Shown here: piece by piece, positions 41,865 to 49,863 of the stretch
How the letters are laid out: each line of letters begins with the position of its first letter
Numbering within the stretch: position 1 is the first letter of the stretch
NCBI RefSeq assembly: GCF_001586275.1
Contig: NZ_CP014545.1
Location: 124,001-188,000, forward strand
Length of the DNA: 64,000 bases
DNA from: Sphingorhabdus sp. M41
Lineage (GTDB): Bacteria; Pseudomonadota; Alphaproteobacteria; Sphingomonadales; Sphingomonadaceae
Reading direction: 5' to 3'
The notes under the pieces: model-generated
Told to the model about the DNA's origin: nothing
Databases searched by the model: none
What the model saw: only the letters and a program-made list of their open reading frames with translations
Program-made: the position numbers and the translations under genes

Positions 41865-42866
41865 TCATTCGAACTCGATCATGACCTTTGCTGATTGCGG
41901 GGTTGCTGCAATGCTCAGTCCTTCGATTATCTGCTCGAAAGGCAGTCTGTGGCTGATCAGAGTGGCAATTGTATCTTTCAGCCGCGGCATTGCTGCGACC
42001 ACTTCCGGAAATTCATCGGGATAGCCAACAGCGGTGGTGATTGTCATTTCGCTGGTCAGCATTGCTCCGGCCGGCAATTCAATCGGTTTCAGATAGGCAG
42101 CCGTGATCACATGGCGCGCATGTTTTTTTGCCATAGCGACAACATCGGCCAGAATCGAAGGAGCGCCGGCGGCATCAATGAAGGCATCCGTGTTGGCGCG
42201 CTCCCGGTTGAAATAATGGTGTGAACCATGGATCTCCTTGATCCGGGCCTGCACATCTTCTTTTGCCGGGTTGATGATATGCGCGCCGAGCGCGCGGGCG
42301 CGCTCAAGCCGCTCTTCCGACAGGTCGAGTGCGATCACGTCCCGGCACCCGCGATCAATTGCCCACATGACCATACCGAGCCCGATTGGTCCGCAGCCAA
42401 AGATGGCGACCTGATCGCCGGCTTTGGCTTCCGCCCGATTGATACCATGCAGCGCGACCGCGAGCGGTTCGCACATCGCGGCAATGTCATAGGGAATGCC
42501 TTCGGGAATCGGCAGGACGCTGTCGTTCAAGCGGGCCTCCCGCACCAGAAGTTCCTCGGTAAACGCGCCCTCTGGCCCGCCGCTGCCGATGAAGCCGGGC
42601 GTGTTCATGGGATTAACGATGACTCGCTGGCCGATCGCCAGGCCTTCAACCTGATCGCCGACCATCATCACCTCGCCCGAACCTTCGTGGCCAAGCGGTG
42701 TCGGCTTGCCCGGTCCGGGTATGCCGCCATTCTTGATATAGGAGAGGTCGCTGCCGCAAATTCCGCAGGCTTTCATCTTGACCACGACATCCTTCGGACC
42801 CGCTTCGGGGCGCGTGTAGGGATCAAGGCTTACCTTGTCGACATCGTGGATATTGAGTAGTTTCAT
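41865..42866 (-). CDS. Zinc-dependent medium-chain alcohol dehydrogenase, structural zinc lost
   Basis: Medium-chain dehydrogenase of 333 residues. Catalytic-zinc ligands fit Cys34 (ACGICGSD), His60-Glu61 (LGHEGSG) and a later Glu in MCEPLAVA, with the Rossmann motif FGCGPIGLG. The loop that usually carries four structural-zinc cysteines reads NPMNTPGFIGSGGPEGAF and has none. Expected to oxidise a secondary alcohol with NAD. Between the SDR and the ferredoxin genes, it most likely oxidises the P450-made alcohol. Confidence 0.9.
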   Translation of the reverse strand: MKLLNIHDVDKVSLDPYTRPEAGPKDVVVKMKACGICGSDLSYIKNGGIPGPGKPTPLGHEGSGEVMMVGDQVEGLAIGQRVIVNPMNTPGFIGSGGPEGAFTEELLVREARLNDSVLPIPEGIPYDIAAMCEPLAVALHGINRAEAKAGDQVAIFGCGPIGLGMVMWAIDRGCRDVIALDLSEERLERARALGAHIINPAKEDVQARIKEIHGSHHYFNRERANTDAFIDAAGAPSILADVVAMAKKHARHVITAAYLKPIELPAGAMLTSEMTITTAVGYPDEFPEVVAAMPRLKDTIATLISHRLPFEQIIEGLSIAATPQSAKVMIEFE

Positions 42867-42888
42867 TTCTCGGTTCCTTGTCCGGTCT

Positions 42889-43680
42889 TCAGCCGCTTAC
42901 CATATCGCCGCCATCAATGGTGATGGTCTGGCCGGTCAGGAAGGATGAGGCGTCCGAGCAAAGAAAGGCGCCAACGCCTTCGAAGTCATCCGGATAGCCG
43001 ACTCGCCGCAACGGTAATTTGGGACCGAACATATCGGCCATCGCCTTCTCGTTCGCTTCTCCACCCATCATCGGTGTCATGATCAATCCCGGTGCGACGA
43101 CATTGGCGCGGATACCGAATTGTCCGAATTCGACTGCCATGCACCGGGTCAGGGCAGCCACGCCGGCTTTCGCTGCGGCGTAATTTTGCTTGCCCGGCAT
43201 GCCCCGGAACAGAGCGAGGCTGCCGCAGGCCACCAAGCTTCCTCCGGGCTCGCCGGCCTCGGCGCGGGCAACCATATGCCGTGCTCCCTCGCGCAGGGTA
43301 AGAAATGCGCCATGAAGGGCAACATCGAGAAACTTGTGCCATGCGTCGGTGGGCATGTCGAAAACCGAATTGAAGCCGGGTGCTCCTCCCGAATTGGCGA
43401 ACACGCAGTCGAGCCGTCCGAAATCGGTCATCAGCTTGTCATAGCCATCAATGATCTGCTCTTCCGAAGACACGTCTACCTGGTAGGTCTCAACCCGGGC
43501 GGCTCCGGCTTCGAGCAGCTCCTGTTTGGCCGCGGCGTTTTTTTCCTCGTTGCGCGCCCATATCGCAATTGCACCACCCATTTTCGCGATGCCTTTGGCG
43601 AAACCGAGGCCGATGCCGCCATTGCCGCCAGTCACAAGAGTGACCTTTCCTGAACAATCAAACAGTTCGTTTGCCATCAT
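42889..43680 (-). CDS. SDR-family oxidoreductase
   Basis: Short-chain dehydrogenase of 263 residues: TGGNGGIG (17-24), ANSG in place of NNAG, Ser154, Tyr167 and Lys171 (YAAAK), and the FabG-like ending TGQTITIDGGD. A GGAGCGA ribosome site lies five bases before the ATG at 43680. It is the first gene of the seven-gene P450 operon and faces a 173-base control region shared with the divergent 43854 operon. It is likely one of two alcohol-oxidising SDRs in the operon. Confidence 0.88.
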   Translation of the reverse strand: MMANELFDCSGKVTLVTGGNGGIGLGFAKGIAKMGGAIAIWARNEEKNAAAKQELLEAGAARVETYQVDVSSEEQIIDGYDKLMTDFGRLDCVFANSGGAPGFNSVFDMPTDAWHKFLDVALHGAFLTLREGARHMVARAEAGEPGGSLVACGSLALFRGMPGKQNYAAAKAGVAALTRCMAVEFGQFGIRANVVAPGLIMTPMMGGEANEKAMADMFGPKLPLRRVGYPDDFEGVGAFLCSDASSFLTGQTITIDGGDMVSG

Positions 43681-43853
43681 TCGCTCCTTTTTCTTTCATC
43701 CGTTCATGGCGCAATCCCCCCGGAGTGACCAGTGTCTGGAGCATCGCGTTAGCGATAAGTCGTCCGGTGATAGACCGATGCGCGACAGGGAAGGATGGGA
43801 AATGCTAGCTCTGCATCACTGATCCACCAACCAGTGAGAGAGGAAGAAATTGC

Positions 43854-44321
43854 ATGGCCATCGGGCAACATTATCAGAACGCCTATGTGACGCGGGACGT
43901 AGACAAGGCTGTTCAAGGGTTTCGTAAATGGGCGGACACGCGGCTGATTCTGGAAACAGAAGTCGAAGTGAAGCTCTGGACGCCGGAAGGCGAGGGCAGC
44001 GGAGTCCAGAAACTGGCTTTCGTCTGGGTCGAGGATCTGAACTACGAACTGATCGAGCCCAAAAGTGGCGATGTGCTGAAGATCTACAAGGAAGCACTGC
44101 CCGAAGGCGATGGGCTCGCTTTCCATCACGTTTGCCACCGGGTCGATGACTGGGATGAAACCATCGCACATATCGAGAAGAATCCGTTCCCCGTGGTGCT
44201 GAAGGGGGGGACGCCCGACATGTTGCAATTCTGCTATGTCGATACGCGCGAGTGGCTGGGCCACTTCACCGAATATATCTGGGCAAATCCGGAACGCTGG
44301 CAGCAGTTGGGCGGACGATGA
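43854..44321 (+). CDS. VOC/glyoxalase-fold protein
   Basis: Protein of 155 residues with a vicinal-oxygen-chelate pattern: HYQNAYVTRDVDKAVQGF at the start, LNYELIEPKSG, then AFHHVCHRVDDWDETI. Candidate metal ligands are the N-terminal His, the Glu in YELIEP and His in FHHVCH. The specific reaction is unclear. It is the first gene of the tightly packed plus-strand operon 43854-48694 and overlaps the next SDR by four bases. GAGGAAG lies upstream as a ribosome site. Confidence 0.82.
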   Translation: MAIGQHYQNAYVTRDVDKAVQGFRKWADTRLILETEVEVKLWTPEGEGSGVQKLAFVWVEDLNYELIEPKSGDVLKIYKEALPEGDGLAFHHVCHRVDDWDETIAHIEKNPFPVVLKGGTPDMLQFCYVDTREWLGHFTEYIWANPERWQQLGGR

Positions 44322-45112
44322 TAAGCAAGGAGATGCACGGGCCTTGGGTCCTAATCGTTGGCGGTTCGGAAGGACTGGGAGAATCTTTCGCCGACCGCTT
44401 CGCTGCCGCCGGTATCCACCTCGTATTGCTTGCGCGAAATGTGGAAAAGATGGAAGCACTGGCGGTACGAATCCGGGGGCAATATCCTGTGGACGTGCGG
44501 ATTTGCGCTGCCGACCTGACCGCGCCGGATATGCTCGACACGGTTATTAAAGCGACTGACGGACTGGAAATAGGAAGCCTGCTCTACATTGCCGGTGCGG
44601 GCGGCAAACCCTACACCCTGATCGACCAGCCATGGGATGAGGCGCTCTCGACGATCCAGCTCAACGTTGTAGGCCAGACCGCATTGGCGCGTCATTTCGG
44701 CAAGGCCATGGCCGACCGGCAACGTGGCGCGATCATGCTGGTTGGTTCGCTCGGTTGCGTGGCCGGCTCAAAGCGGCTGGCGGTCTATACCGCTGCCAAG
44801 GCCTATACGCAGATATTGGCCGAAGGGCTGTGGGCAGAACTGACTCCGCTGGGCGTGGATGTTGCGGCTTTGCTGATCGGACGTACCCGCACACCCGCGT
44901 TGGAACGTTCCGAAGTTGGCAATGATGGCGAGATGGCGGTTGCCGAGACCGATGACGTGGCCGACTTTGCGATCGAAAATCTTCAGAATGGCCCGGTCAT
45001 CGTGCCGCCTGAACTACAGCAGGCCTTTGACGGCTTGCGCTCGATGCCGCGTCGAAAGGCAGTCGAAATCATGACCCGTTCGCTCGAGCCACAAACGACC
45101 AACGAAAAGTGA
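44318..45112 (+). CDS. SDR-family oxidoreductase, tandem paralogue A
   Basis: Short-chain dehydrogenase of 264 residues of the MISKEMHGPWVLIVGGSEGLG type. The dinucleotide loop is GGSEGLG (15-21) and the active site is Ser144, Tyr157 and Lys161. It overlaps the VOC gene by four bases, which fixes the start at 44318. The next gene encodes a homologue with the same residue numbers for Ser, Tyr and Lys, so the pair arose by duplication. The C-terminal part is less conserved and may set a different substrate. Confidence 0.88.
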   Translation: MISKEMHGPWVLIVGGSEGLGESFADRFAAAGIHLVLLARNVEKMEALAVRIRGQYPVDVRICAADLTAPDMLDTVIKATDGLEIGSLLYIAGAGGKPYTLIDQPWDEALSTIQLNVVGQTALARHFGKAMADRQRGAIMLVGSLGCVAGSKRLAVYTAAKAYTQILAEGLWAELTPLGVDVAALLIGRTRTPALERSEVGNDGEMAVAETDDVADFAIENLQNGPVIVPPELQQAFDGLRSMPRRKAVEIMTRSLEPQTTNEK

Positions 45113-45148
45113 CTTTGGCCGCGCATCGCTGGATATCCGGGAAATAGA

Positions 45149-45949
45149 ATGATTGATCCTCAACGTCATGGACCTTGGGCAGTTATCGCCGGTGCTTCCG
45201 AAGGCACCGGAAAGGCTTTCGCCAAGGCATTGGCCCGTGCGGGCATCGGTTCGATCCTGATTGCCCGGCGGGAAAAGCCACTGTCTGACCTTGCTGCCGA
45301 GATCGCAGATGAGACCGGCATTGAATGCATCTGCGCAGCGATCGATCTCTATGCGCCGGACACTGCCGATCATATTATCAAGACCGCCGGCGATCGCGAA
45401 ATCGGCCTGTTCATCGTCAATGCGGGCGGGGATCCCGAAGGGAAGAATTTTCTCGATCTTCCGGTCGAGAACTGGATTGACCAAGTCAACCGCGGGGTGC
45501 TGGCACCGCTGCAATGCTGCCAGCATTTCGGCACGCAAATGACGGCCCGCGGAAAAGGCGGCATTATACTCGTAGGGTCCGGCGCCTGCTGGGGCGGTGC
45601 TGCAAACATGGCCGCCTATTCGGGGATAAAGTCCTTCATGCTGAATTTTGCCGAAGGCCTTTGGGCCGAATTGCAGCCGAAGGGAGTGGACGTGCTTTAC
45701 GCCGCTCTGGGCACGACTGATACACCGGAACTTCGCCGCTTCATGGCAGCAAAAAATCTTCCGTTGCCTGACGATCTTGCTGATCCGGAAGCGGTCGCTG
45801 TCCGGCTATTCGACGAAATCGGCAATGGCCCCGTTCTCATATGGGGACAGGCTGATGATGAAGCGGGCCGTTTGCCGATGTCGGCAGCCGGGAGGCGCAC
45901 GAGAACATTGGCGATTGGTCAGGCAACCAAGAGGATTTTCGGGAAATGA
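45149..45949 (+). CDS. SDR-family oxidoreductase, tandem paralogue B
   Basis: Short-chain dehydrogenase of 266 residues, homologous along its length to the preceding gene (both begin with ...HGPW and GxSEGxG). Ser144, Tyr157 and Lys161 (YSGIK) are intact. GGGAAAT precedes the ATG. It overlaps the NTF2-like gene by four bases (ATGA). Two diverged SDRs side by side suggest consecutive oxidations or two stereochemical forms of a substrate. Confidence 0.88.
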   Translation: MIDPQRHGPWAVIAGASEGTGKAFAKALARAGIGSILIARREKPLSDLAAEIADETGIECICAAIDLYAPDTADHIIKTAGDREIGLFIVNAGGDPEGKNFLDLPVENWIDQVNRGVLAPLQCCQHFGTQMTARGKGGIILVGSGACWGGAANMAAYSGIKSFMLNFAEGLWAELQPKGVDVLYAALGTTDTPELRRFMAAKNLPLPDDLADPEAVAVRLFDEIGNGPVLIWGQADDEAGRLPMSAAGRRTRTLAIGQATKRIFGK

Positions 45950-46452
45950 ATGACGAGGGACTGGGGGCATTGCTGGCCAGGGAAGAAATAGGCCAGCAGA
46001 TTTACAACTATTGTCGCGCCGTCGATCGGCTCGATGCCGCGCTTGGCTATGCTGTCTGGCATGAGGATGGTACGGCTGACTACGGAGAAGCTGTCTATCA
46101 AGGCACTGGTCACGGCTTCATTGATTTCGTCATCGCCGCTCATGGTCAGATGCTCGCCCATTCCCACCAGGTTACCAATGTCATCATCGAACTGGATGGT
46201 GATATGGCGGCGAGCGAGGCTTATCATTTCGCCAATCTGCGGATGGAACGCGACGGGCAACTTATCGAAATGCGCGTGTGCGGCCGCTATCTCGATCGCT
46301 GGTCGCGGCGGGATGGCCGCTGGGCGATCGATCACCGGCTCACCATAAGGGATTTTGATTCCGCCGGGCCAGTCATGGCAATGAGCCAATCCACCTTGGG
46401 TTCGCGCGATTTGAGCGATCCTTCCTATGAATTTCTGGAGCAAAATAGATGA
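45946..46452 (+). CDS. NTF2/SnoaL-like protein
   Basis: Protein of 168 residues: EEIGQQIYNYCRAVDRLD at the N-terminus, VWHEDGTADYGEAVY, VCGRYLDRWSRRDGRWAIDHR near the C-terminus. The layout matches the SnoaL-like family and the 176-residue protein at 22558-23088, including a Tyr-Asp pair near DYG. It overlaps both neighbours by four bases (ATGA on each side), so it is expressed in step with the SDRs and the zinc MDR. It may act as a dehydratase or isomerase on their intermediate. Confidence 0.84.
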   Translation: MNDEGLGALLAREEIGQQIYNYCRAVDRLDAALGYAVWHEDGTADYGEAVYQGTGHGFIDFVIAAHGQMLAHSHQVTNVIIELDGDMAASEAYHFANLRMERDGQLIEMRVCGRYLDRWSRRDGRWAIDHRLTIRDFDSAGPVMAMSQSTLGSRDLSDPSYEFLEQNR

Positions 46453-47483
46453 AAGCTGCTTTCATACAGAATGGCGCTGTCGAGGTAGGCACGCTCGATG
46501 ACCCGATCCCCGGCAAAGGCCACGCCCTGGTCCGTACGCATCGTTGCGGCCTTTGTGCGTCAGAAGCCCATTTTCTGCATGCCGGTCAGAATGTGATCGA
46601 TCTTTCACAGAAGTTTGGCGGACCATATTCAGCATTGGATCCGCTAGTGCCGTTTGTCCCCGGCCACGAATATGTCGGCGAAGTCGTGGATTATGGGCCG
46701 GGTAGCAAGCGCACGGTTAAGCCCGGACGGCGGGTAACCTCGCTGCCGATCATGCGCCAGTCGGGATCGCATTCCGTAATCGGATTCAACAATGCCTGCC
46801 CCGGCGGCTTCGGCGAATATATGCTGCTCGACGAGGATATGCTCAGCGAAATACCGGACGGGCTGGACGATAATCTCGCAGCGATGACCGAACCGCTTGC
46901 TGTCGGTCTTGAACATGCGCGGCGCGGTTTGCCGACAAAGGAAGATTGTGCGCTGGTAATCGGCTGCGGGGCTATTGGTCTTGGCGTGATTGCCGGCCTT
47001 AAACTGGCCGGGATCGCGCCGATCGTCGCCACCGACTATCACGCGGACCGTCGTGCACTTGCTTTGGCCATGGGTGCCGATCTCGCGCTCGATCCGCGTG
47101 AAATTTCACCTTATGAACCGTTGGCCGATCTTGGTGGGCGACAGGTCAGTCTCGTTTATGAATGTGTCGGCCTGCCAGGACTGCTGCAGCAGATGATCCA
47201 GTCCGTGGCCTTTGGCGCGCGAATCGTTGTCGGCGGTTATTGCATGGAGCCGGAGGAACTGTTCGTCTTTGCCGCCCAGAACAAACGGCTGACGGTTCAG
47301 TTTGCCGGTGGCGAGGAACCGCAAGACATGGACCTGGCCTTGCGCTCTATTGCTGACGGCAAAATCGATGTGGCCCCATGGATCGGAGCAACGATCGGGC
47401 TGTCCGGGGTGGCCGATGCCCTCGCCAACATGTCCTCTGAGGGCGCGCCAGTCCGCACGATTGTCGATCCGCGCCTGCTTTGA
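46449..47483 (+). CDS. Zinc-dependent medium-chain dehydrogenase
   Basis: Medium-chain dehydrogenase of 344 residues. Catalytic-zinc ligands fit Cys33 (HRCGLCASE) and His73-Glu74 (VPGHEYVG), with the Rossmann motif IGCGAIGLGVIAG. The structural-zinc cysteines are absent. It differs from the 41865 enzyme in sequence and gene neighbours. Overlapping ATGA junction with the NTF2-like gene. Probably oxidises a hydroxyl group on the pathway intermediate, or reduces the reverse ketone; direction is unknown. Confidence 0.9.
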   Translation: MKAAFIQNGAVEVGTLDDPIPGKGHALVRTHRCGLCASEAHFLHAGQNVIDLSQKFGGPYSALDPLVPFVPGHEYVGEVVDYGPGSKRTVKPGRRVTSLPIMRQSGSHSVIGFNNACPGGFGEYMLLDEDMLSEIPDGLDDNLAAMTEPLAVGLEHARRGLPTKEDCALVIGCGAIGLGVIAGLKLAGIAPIVATDYHADRRALALAMGADLALDPREISPYEPLADLGGRQVSLVYECVGLPGLLQQMIQSVAFGARIVVGGYCMEPEELFVFAAQNKRLTVQFAGGEEPQDMDLALRSIADGKIDVAPWIGATIGLSGVADALANMSSEGAPVRTIVDPRLL

Positions 47484-47493
47484 GGCTGCCAGC

Positions 47494-48315
47494 ATGAATC
47501 GTCTCGGAATTGAAATGCTCAGCTTCCACGGGCTTCCGATACTCGAACAGGTTGGTCTTGCCGCTCGGCTGGGTTGCGCGCACATCTCCAGCGGCCTGAC
47601 ACAATTGCCGGAGCCGTTTAATCCGTTCGGCTTTCCCGACTGGTCGCTGCGGGATGATCCGCAATTGCGGCGGGAGATGATCGCTGCCCCGCGCGATCAC
47701 GAAGTCAGCATCTCTCTCGGTGAAGGCTTCGGCATTCGTCCGCAGATCAATGTTGCCCAGCGCGAACGCGACGTGGATATCATGGCCGAACTTGGCGCAC
47801 GCGGTTTGGGAGCCGTTTGCATGGAGCCGGACAATGTCCGGGCCATAGAGGAATTGGCTTTGCTGACGGAAATGGCCGCAGCGCGCGATATGCTGGTGAC
47901 ACTCGAATTCGGGCCTGGCCTGGCTATCGCCAATTGCGGGCAGGCGCTGGCGGCTTTGCGGGCGGTCGATATGCCCAATTTCAAGCTGCTGATCGACTCG
48001 ATGCATTTCTTTCGTTCCGGCGGGACAGTGGCGGAAATTGCTGCCGTAGATCCAACGCAGATCGGTTATGTCCAGCTTTGCGATGTACCGTTGATGTCCG
48101 CTCTGCCAAGTTACATGGACGAGGCGATGAATGCGCGGCTGGCACCGGGGGCGGGCGAATTGCCGCTAGCGGAATTTGTGGCCGTGCTGCCGCATGATAT
48201 CCCGTTTGGCCTGGAAATACCGAATATCGCATTGGCCGGCGCTGTTCCAGATCCGGCAGAGCGGCTGCAGCCAGCCGTTGTTGCTGCCAGAAACCTTTTG
48301 AAAATAGGAGAATAA
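47494..48315 (+). CDS. Sugar-phosphate isomerase/epimerase-like TIM-barrel protein
   Basis: Protein of 273 residues with the xylose-isomerase-like TIM-barrel pattern: RLGIEMLSFHGLPILEQV, MVTLEFGPGLAI-type segments (here MLVTLEFGPGL), KLLIDSMHFFRSGG and IGYVQLCDVP. Such proteins bind a divalent metal and act as isomerases, epimerases or lyases on hydroxy-carbonyl compounds. Candidate metal ligands are Glu in LEFGPG, Asp in LLIDSMH and His in DSMHFF. The ATG at 47494 follows the MDR stop by 10 bases; an in-frame start inside the MDR gene is rejected. Confidence 0.78.
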   Translation: MNRLGIEMLSFHGLPILEQVGLAARLGCAHISSGLTQLPEPFNPFGFPDWSLRDDPQLRREMIAAPRDHEVSISLGEGFGIRPQINVAQRERDVDIMAELGARGLGAVCMEPDNVRAIEELALLTEMAAARDMLVTLEFGPGLAIANCGQALAALRAVDMPNFKLLIDSMHFFRSGGTVAEIAAVDPTQIGYVQLCDVPLMSALPSYMDEAMNARLAPGAGELPLAEFVAVLPHDIPFGLEIPNIALAGAVPDPAERLQPAVVAARNLLKIGE

Positions 48316-48316
48316 G

Positions 48317-48694
48317 ATGATTGCAGGCGGACGTTTCGGGACGAATGATCTGGAAAGAGCAAAGCCATTTTATGATGCAATTGCTGAGTTAACAGGGGCA
48401 AAACTGGTGATGGAACGCCCCGATTTGCTGGCCTATCAGGCCGAAGGTAGCTCCATATTCCTGATCGGGCGGCCCTTTGCCGGTGGAGCGTCAGCGGGCA
48501 ATGGCAATCAGCTTACAATCGAAGCCAAAAGCCGTGAGATGGTCGATGCCGTCCATGCAAAAGCGATCGAACTGGGCGGAGCGGACGAGGGTAGGCCGGG
48601 TATCCGCGGCGATGATCCGGACGGATTTTACGGTGCCTATTTCCGTGATCTTGATGGCAATAAATGGGTTATCTATCGTTTCGGGCCTGCTTAG
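48317..48694 (+). CDS. VOC/glyoxalase-fold protein, single-domain size
   Basis: Compact 125-residue VOC protein: GRFGTNDLERAKPFYDAI...FLIGRPFAGG...FYGAYFRDLDGNKWVIYRFG. This is the typical glyoxalase-like module, with the C-terminal DLDGNKW signature common in family members. It lacks the standard N-terminal metal histidine (Arg/Phe there), so metal binding is uncertain. One base separates the upstream stop from its ATG. It is the last gene of the 43854-48694 operon. Confidence 0.82.
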   Translation: MIAGGRFGTNDLERAKPFYDAIAELTGAKLVMERPDLLAYQAEGSSIFLIGRPFAGGASAGNGNQLTIEAKSREMVDAVHAKAIELGGADEGRPGIRGDDPDGFYGAYFRDLDGNKWVIYRFGPA

Positions 48695-48715
48695 GCGTCT
48701 GCCCGGAGAAGAAAC

Positions 48716-49522
48716 CTAAAGCAGGGAGCCGCCGTCGACCGGATAGACTTGCCCGGTGACAAAGCCGGCGTTGTTCGACGCCAGCCAGACAACCAGCGAG
48801 GCGACTTCTTCCGGCATCGCCATCGGTCGCCCGACAACGGTTGTTCGGGCTCGCTTCGCGGCATCCTCCGGACTGGTTCCCTTGAACAGCTTAGCGAAAA
48901 AGTCACCGCGAAAACGGCTACCGCTGCTGAATGCTTCCGGGTCGCTCGACATGGTGCCATAAGGCGCTACGCAATTGACGCGTATCCCGTGTTGGCCGAC
49001 CTCTTTCGCAAGAATCTTGGTAAAGCCGTGCACCGCCGCCTTCATCGCGGAATAAAGCGGCAGCATATAGTCGCCGACAATCCCGGCAGTCGACCCGATA
49101 TTGACGATCGCCCCGGTCTTCCGTTCAATCATTGCCGGAAGAACGGCATGGGTCATTCGCAATAAAGTCCCGAAATTCAGGTCGATGTCGCCCTGCCAGG
49201 TATCCGGGTCGGAATCGGCGAAGAAACCGGCACCGACATTGCCACCAACATTGTTGACGAGAATATCGACCGGGCCGATTTTTTCGGCCTCTACAAGGAT
49301 TTTTCGAGCTGCGTCTTTTTCCAGCATGTCGACTGCCAGGAATATGATCTTTCCGCCGCCGGAGACTTTTGCCGTTTCGACCAGTCTCGTCCCCGCGTCT
49401 TCATCTCTGCCGACAGCCAGCACATTGGCACCTTCCTGGACAAAGGCGAGGGCGATGGAGCGGCCGATATTGGCGGTGGCTCCGGTGACAATCACGGTCT
49501 TGCCTGACAGGTCCATGTCCAT
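48716..49522 (-). CDS. SDR-family oxidoreductase
   Basis: Short-chain dehydrogenase of 268 residues: TGATANIG (13-20), NNVG (90-93), Ser144, Tyr157 and Lys161 (YSAMK), ending GQVYPVDGGSLL. The Asn in place of Gly in the loop TGATANIG is unusual but still allows a Rossmann turn. It ends the minus-strand operon that begins with a Rieske oxygenase and an unknown 112-residue protein, only two bases after the latter. It converges with the VOC gene across 21 bases. Confidence 0.88.
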   Translation of the reverse strand: MDMDLSGKTVIVTGATANIGRSIALAFVQEGANVLAVGRDEDAGTRLVETAKVSGGGKIIFLAVDMLEKDAARKILVEAEKIGPVDILVNNVGGNVGAGFFADSDPDTWQGDIDLNFGTLLRMTHAVLPAMIERKTGAIVNIGSTAGIVGDYMLPLYSAMKAAVHGFTKILAKEVGQHGIRVNCVAPYGTMSSDPEAFSSGSRFRGDFFAKLFKGTSPEDAAKRARTTVVGRPMAMPEEVASLVVWLASNNAGFVTGQVYPVDGGSLL

Positions 49523-49524
49523 GA

Positions 49525-49863
49525 TCAGCGGTCCGCCGGCGCACAGATGATTGGCAATCGCATTCTGCTTTGTGCGTGTTTCGCTTCGTCCGGTCCCTGC
49601 ACTTCCTGAGCTTGGGCGGCATGAGCAAAGCTGAGTGCCAGACTCATAAGATTGGTCTGCTTGGGATCATGCGTGGCAAGCGGTGTCTTGTCGAGAAAAT
49701 CGAGTGTTTCCTCCAGACGAGGAGCGAAGGCATTGTAGAATTTCTGGCGATCACCGGCTGGTACGGAACCCCGCAACATATCGCGCGCGGACGCATCGGG
49801 GACGGCCCAAATCTCAACAAATTCAGACAGTTCCTCAAAGCCTTCAGGCAAGAGCGCGCTCAT
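49525..49863 (-). CDS. Unrecognised 112-residue protein coupled to the Rieske gene
   Basis: I do not recognise this protein. It is predicted mostly helical, with an acidic N-terminal half (FEELSEFVEIWAVPDASARD) and a helix-rich middle (GDRQKFYNAFAPRLEETLDFLDK). It has no signal peptide, no membrane span, and only one cysteine (near the C-terminus), so no cluster-binding motif. Its ATG overlaps the Rieske stop (ATGA), implying strict co-expression. It could be a small partner or chaperone of that oxygenase, or an uncommon small subunit. It does not resemble the classical beta subunit of ring-hydroxylating dioxygenases (about 160-180 residues). Confidence 0.75.
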   Translation of the reverse strand: MSALLPEGFEELSEFVEIWAVPDASARDMLRGSVPAGDRQKFYNAFAPRLEETLDFLDKTPLATHDPKQTNLMSLALSFAHAAQAQEVQGPDEAKHAQSRMRLPIICAPADR

